Source: Ricordea florida (lineage: Eukaryota > Cnidaria > Anthozoa > Corallimorpharia > Ricordeidae). Taken from it: a stretch of DNA of 64,000 nt. Location: the NCBI GenBank assembly GCA_949710005.1, contig OX453286.1:12870242-12934241 (forward strand), in the 5' to 3' direction. Shown here one piece after another: positions 38,101 to 41,100 of this stretch. How positions within the stretch are numbered: the first letter of the stretch is position 1; the number at the start of each line of letters is the position of its first letter. The notes under the pieces were generated by a model, which saw only the letters and a program-made list of their open reading frames with translations, searched no databases and had not been told where the DNA came from. A program made the position numbers and the translations under genes.

Positions 38101-41100
38101 CGGAAAAAATATACCCGCGCTCGGGCAATTCTAAACGGGGTAGCTTTGGCCTCTGGGAGTCTGAGCGTTATACTCTCGGCTTCGGGCCTAGCCACCTCTT
38201 TGACCGGCCTTGGGATTGCCGTCGGGGTTCCGTTAGGTGCTATTGGAGGCATCTTCGGAATCGTGTCAGCCTCGATGGCCGGGGTCGGCAAATGGATCGC
38301 TGGAAAGATCTCCAAGCATGAGCAAACCGTCGCGGTTGGGGAGGCAAAGTTGAGTACCATCAATGACCTTATCTCGAAAGCCTTGAAGGATAACCAGATC
38401 AGCGCTACTGAGTTTCAACTCATTCTAACCGAGGTTGAAAAATATGAAACACTCAAGCGCGGGATTAGGCAGAAAGCTTTGTCAAAAAACAAGGTCCTCG
38501 ATATGGTAAAGCTATGGACCGAGATTCGCAGCGAATTGGTCGCAGAGATGCGCGAAAAACTCACTTGAATCTAACGATCGAGCGTGGAGGCTTTTATTTA
38601 CATGTTGAACGATGACTCATCCGTCTGTGTGGCCCGCGAAGTTCTTAGGGTCATCCATTCCTTCAGCTTAAGCCATAGAACCTCGTATTCTAAAAGGGTC
38701 GTCAGGCGGATGTTTGAGATATCGCACATGGCCGCTCTTTTGGGATCCCCTCGGAGTTCGAAGATCACTTTAAGCAGCCATATCAGCTTGGGAAGTCTTT
38801 GACAATCTGAAACAAGCACCATGCCGTACTCGAGGCTATTGATCAAGCGTATTATCGCTTCTCTGTCGAGTAAATCAAGGCTGAACTTTTTCATCAGCAG
38901 CTTGTTCAACGACGTCCTTGTATTTTTTCATCTAGCGGGCGGCTCCACCTCACACTCTTCGCATTCCCTCTCGGTTGAGAGGTTCCATGAAAGATGATCA
39001 AACTCACCTGAGACCACGCGCCGGCAAAGCACGGGGTTTTCTTCTAGCCAACCATCGAGGCTTTTTCGGTTACTCCCTCTGTGAAGCCCGAACGTGTCTG
39101 GAGAGGCTTCTAAGAAAGAGGCTGCTAAGTGTTTTAACTGCTTCAGAAAAGTAGAGGAATATTTTTCCTTTTCCAAGCTTTCAACAACCATTGCATCCAT
39201 ATTGGTGGCCTATTGGTTGCTACTCTCTAATTGGGTGTTCTAACTGGATGCGATACAACTCTCTAATTGGGGGTACCGAAAAATTTTCCCTTCTACCCCC
39301 AAAATGGCTGCTAACGTGTTGGTGTTGCCTTAATTTGGGCTACCTCGAAAAATAGCCCCCTCTGGGAGCTTTCCCAGCCTGAAAAACGGCTTATATGGGT
39401 AGGTGGTATTTGATTGACTCCTCTATTACTACTTGCCCGCTCGGGATTTCCCGCGTTGTCCCTCGAAACAAAACGGAGCGAAACGGCCATATAATAAATC
39501 CGTTGTTGATCAAACTGATAGCTGCATATCAATATAAGATAGCTGCATATCAATATTGGCCTCGATTACGTCTCGGTCAATAAAAAGTTAAAAAATAGCA
39601 CGCCCAATGTGCAGCCATCGTGGTCTCACGCTTGTTAAATAACGTATAATTGTTAGCTAAAAGTCTATGCTTTTTGAAAATAAATGGCTGTAAATGTCGC
39701 AAAACAGCGTTTTGGTCAGAGTAGAGTAATACATGTTGCAGGCGAGAGCAGTAGCTATTGCGGAAAGGAGAAGCATTTATTCACTGTGGTACTGAGCAGA
39801 AAACATGCAAAATATGTTTCAAGAAATCATCGTCAATATGACTGTGGAATTAATCAATTTGGAATTCATTTGCACTTGAATAAGCTGAAATTGCACTCGC
39901 CGAAGCGGCTTGTGCAATTTCAGCTTTTTGAAAAACTCAGTCGTGTAAATTAATTCCAAATTGAACTCGAAACCGTATGATTACCTTTACAAATCAGTAA
40001 AACTATTGGACTTATTTCAAAATTGCGGCACTTCGTACCTCGTCATATACTTTTGTATACGTACATTTACCAAACATTGATACACCCTCACCTAAACTAA
40101 GGTCTCTCTGTCTGGGGTCAGACATCCAAGACTTCCCTTAATAAAATTTTAATTCTCCAAAAGAAAGCGCTTCGCATAATGTATTTTATGAATGTACGCG
40201 AACATACAATTCCTCTATTTATCGGCACTAATATATTACCAGTCGTGACATTTGTGTATTATAAGTCTGTAGCTCGTCCAATGCACGACATCAACAACAA
40301 CAACCATTCGCCACCAAATCTCTTAAATTTATTTGAAAAAACCTCAACAATTCATTCATAAAGCACACGATCATCTACTTCTGGTTATTTTCTCGTTAAA
40401 AGCTCAGACCTCAGGCTGGAAATACACAAAAATTCCTTTTCTCGTTTTGACGTAAAACTTTGGAATAAGATACCTTCTCATATTAGAGATCTCCCTAAAA
40501 AGGAATTCACCAAAGTACTTCACAGATTGCATTCCGATATCTTAAAAAGAGAAAACGACTATATTGAGTTTTCATTGAATTCTATAAATTATATGCTTTC
40601 TGTTCTCCGTAAGTTCCCTTTTACCTTTTCGTTTTTCTTTAGATATGGTAATTAAAATAAAGCTATAATAGAAATAAGAATTACTGTAAATTAATTTTTT
40701 CGTACCTTTCCTTTCCTTTCATTTTAATCTTTCTTTTTCTTTCAACTGGGCCGCCTAGATTAGCAACTGCTATTTTGCGGGCCACTTTATTGCAAGGTTC
40801 TTTTAATGAAAAATATAGTTGAAAGTTAAAGTAGAAAATAATTCTCTGTGCTAGGCATTCCCTACAGACCATTCTACCGATGTTACCTTCCACATCTTAA
40901 GTATAGATAGGCCCGGGAAAGAAAAATGGCTATCAACTTAAAATAATAATAATAATATAATATAATAATTTAACATTTATATTGCGCAAAATACATGTGA
41001 ATATGATCAAATGCGCATTACACGTAAATTATCGTCATTACTAAGTTATCGAAAATAACTAAAAATATTATACTAAAAACTACTGTAATCTAATAAAAAG

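Larger units (their letters stand above)
20122..39433. mobile_element. Polinton/Maverick, 19.3 kb
   Basis: Identical 126-bp terminal inverted repeats start AGTAGTAATAGAGG. TTGCCC flanks both ends (20116-20121 and 39433-39438, sharing the last T), which fits the 6-bp target duplication of Polintons. Inside are pPolB, DDE integrase, packaging ATPase, major capsid protein, a penton candidate and accessory genes on both strands. Coding parts are clearly GC-richer than the flanks. Two copies of a 3-kb repeat and one SINE have inserted. I did not recognise the usual cysteine protease. Confidence 0.93.
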
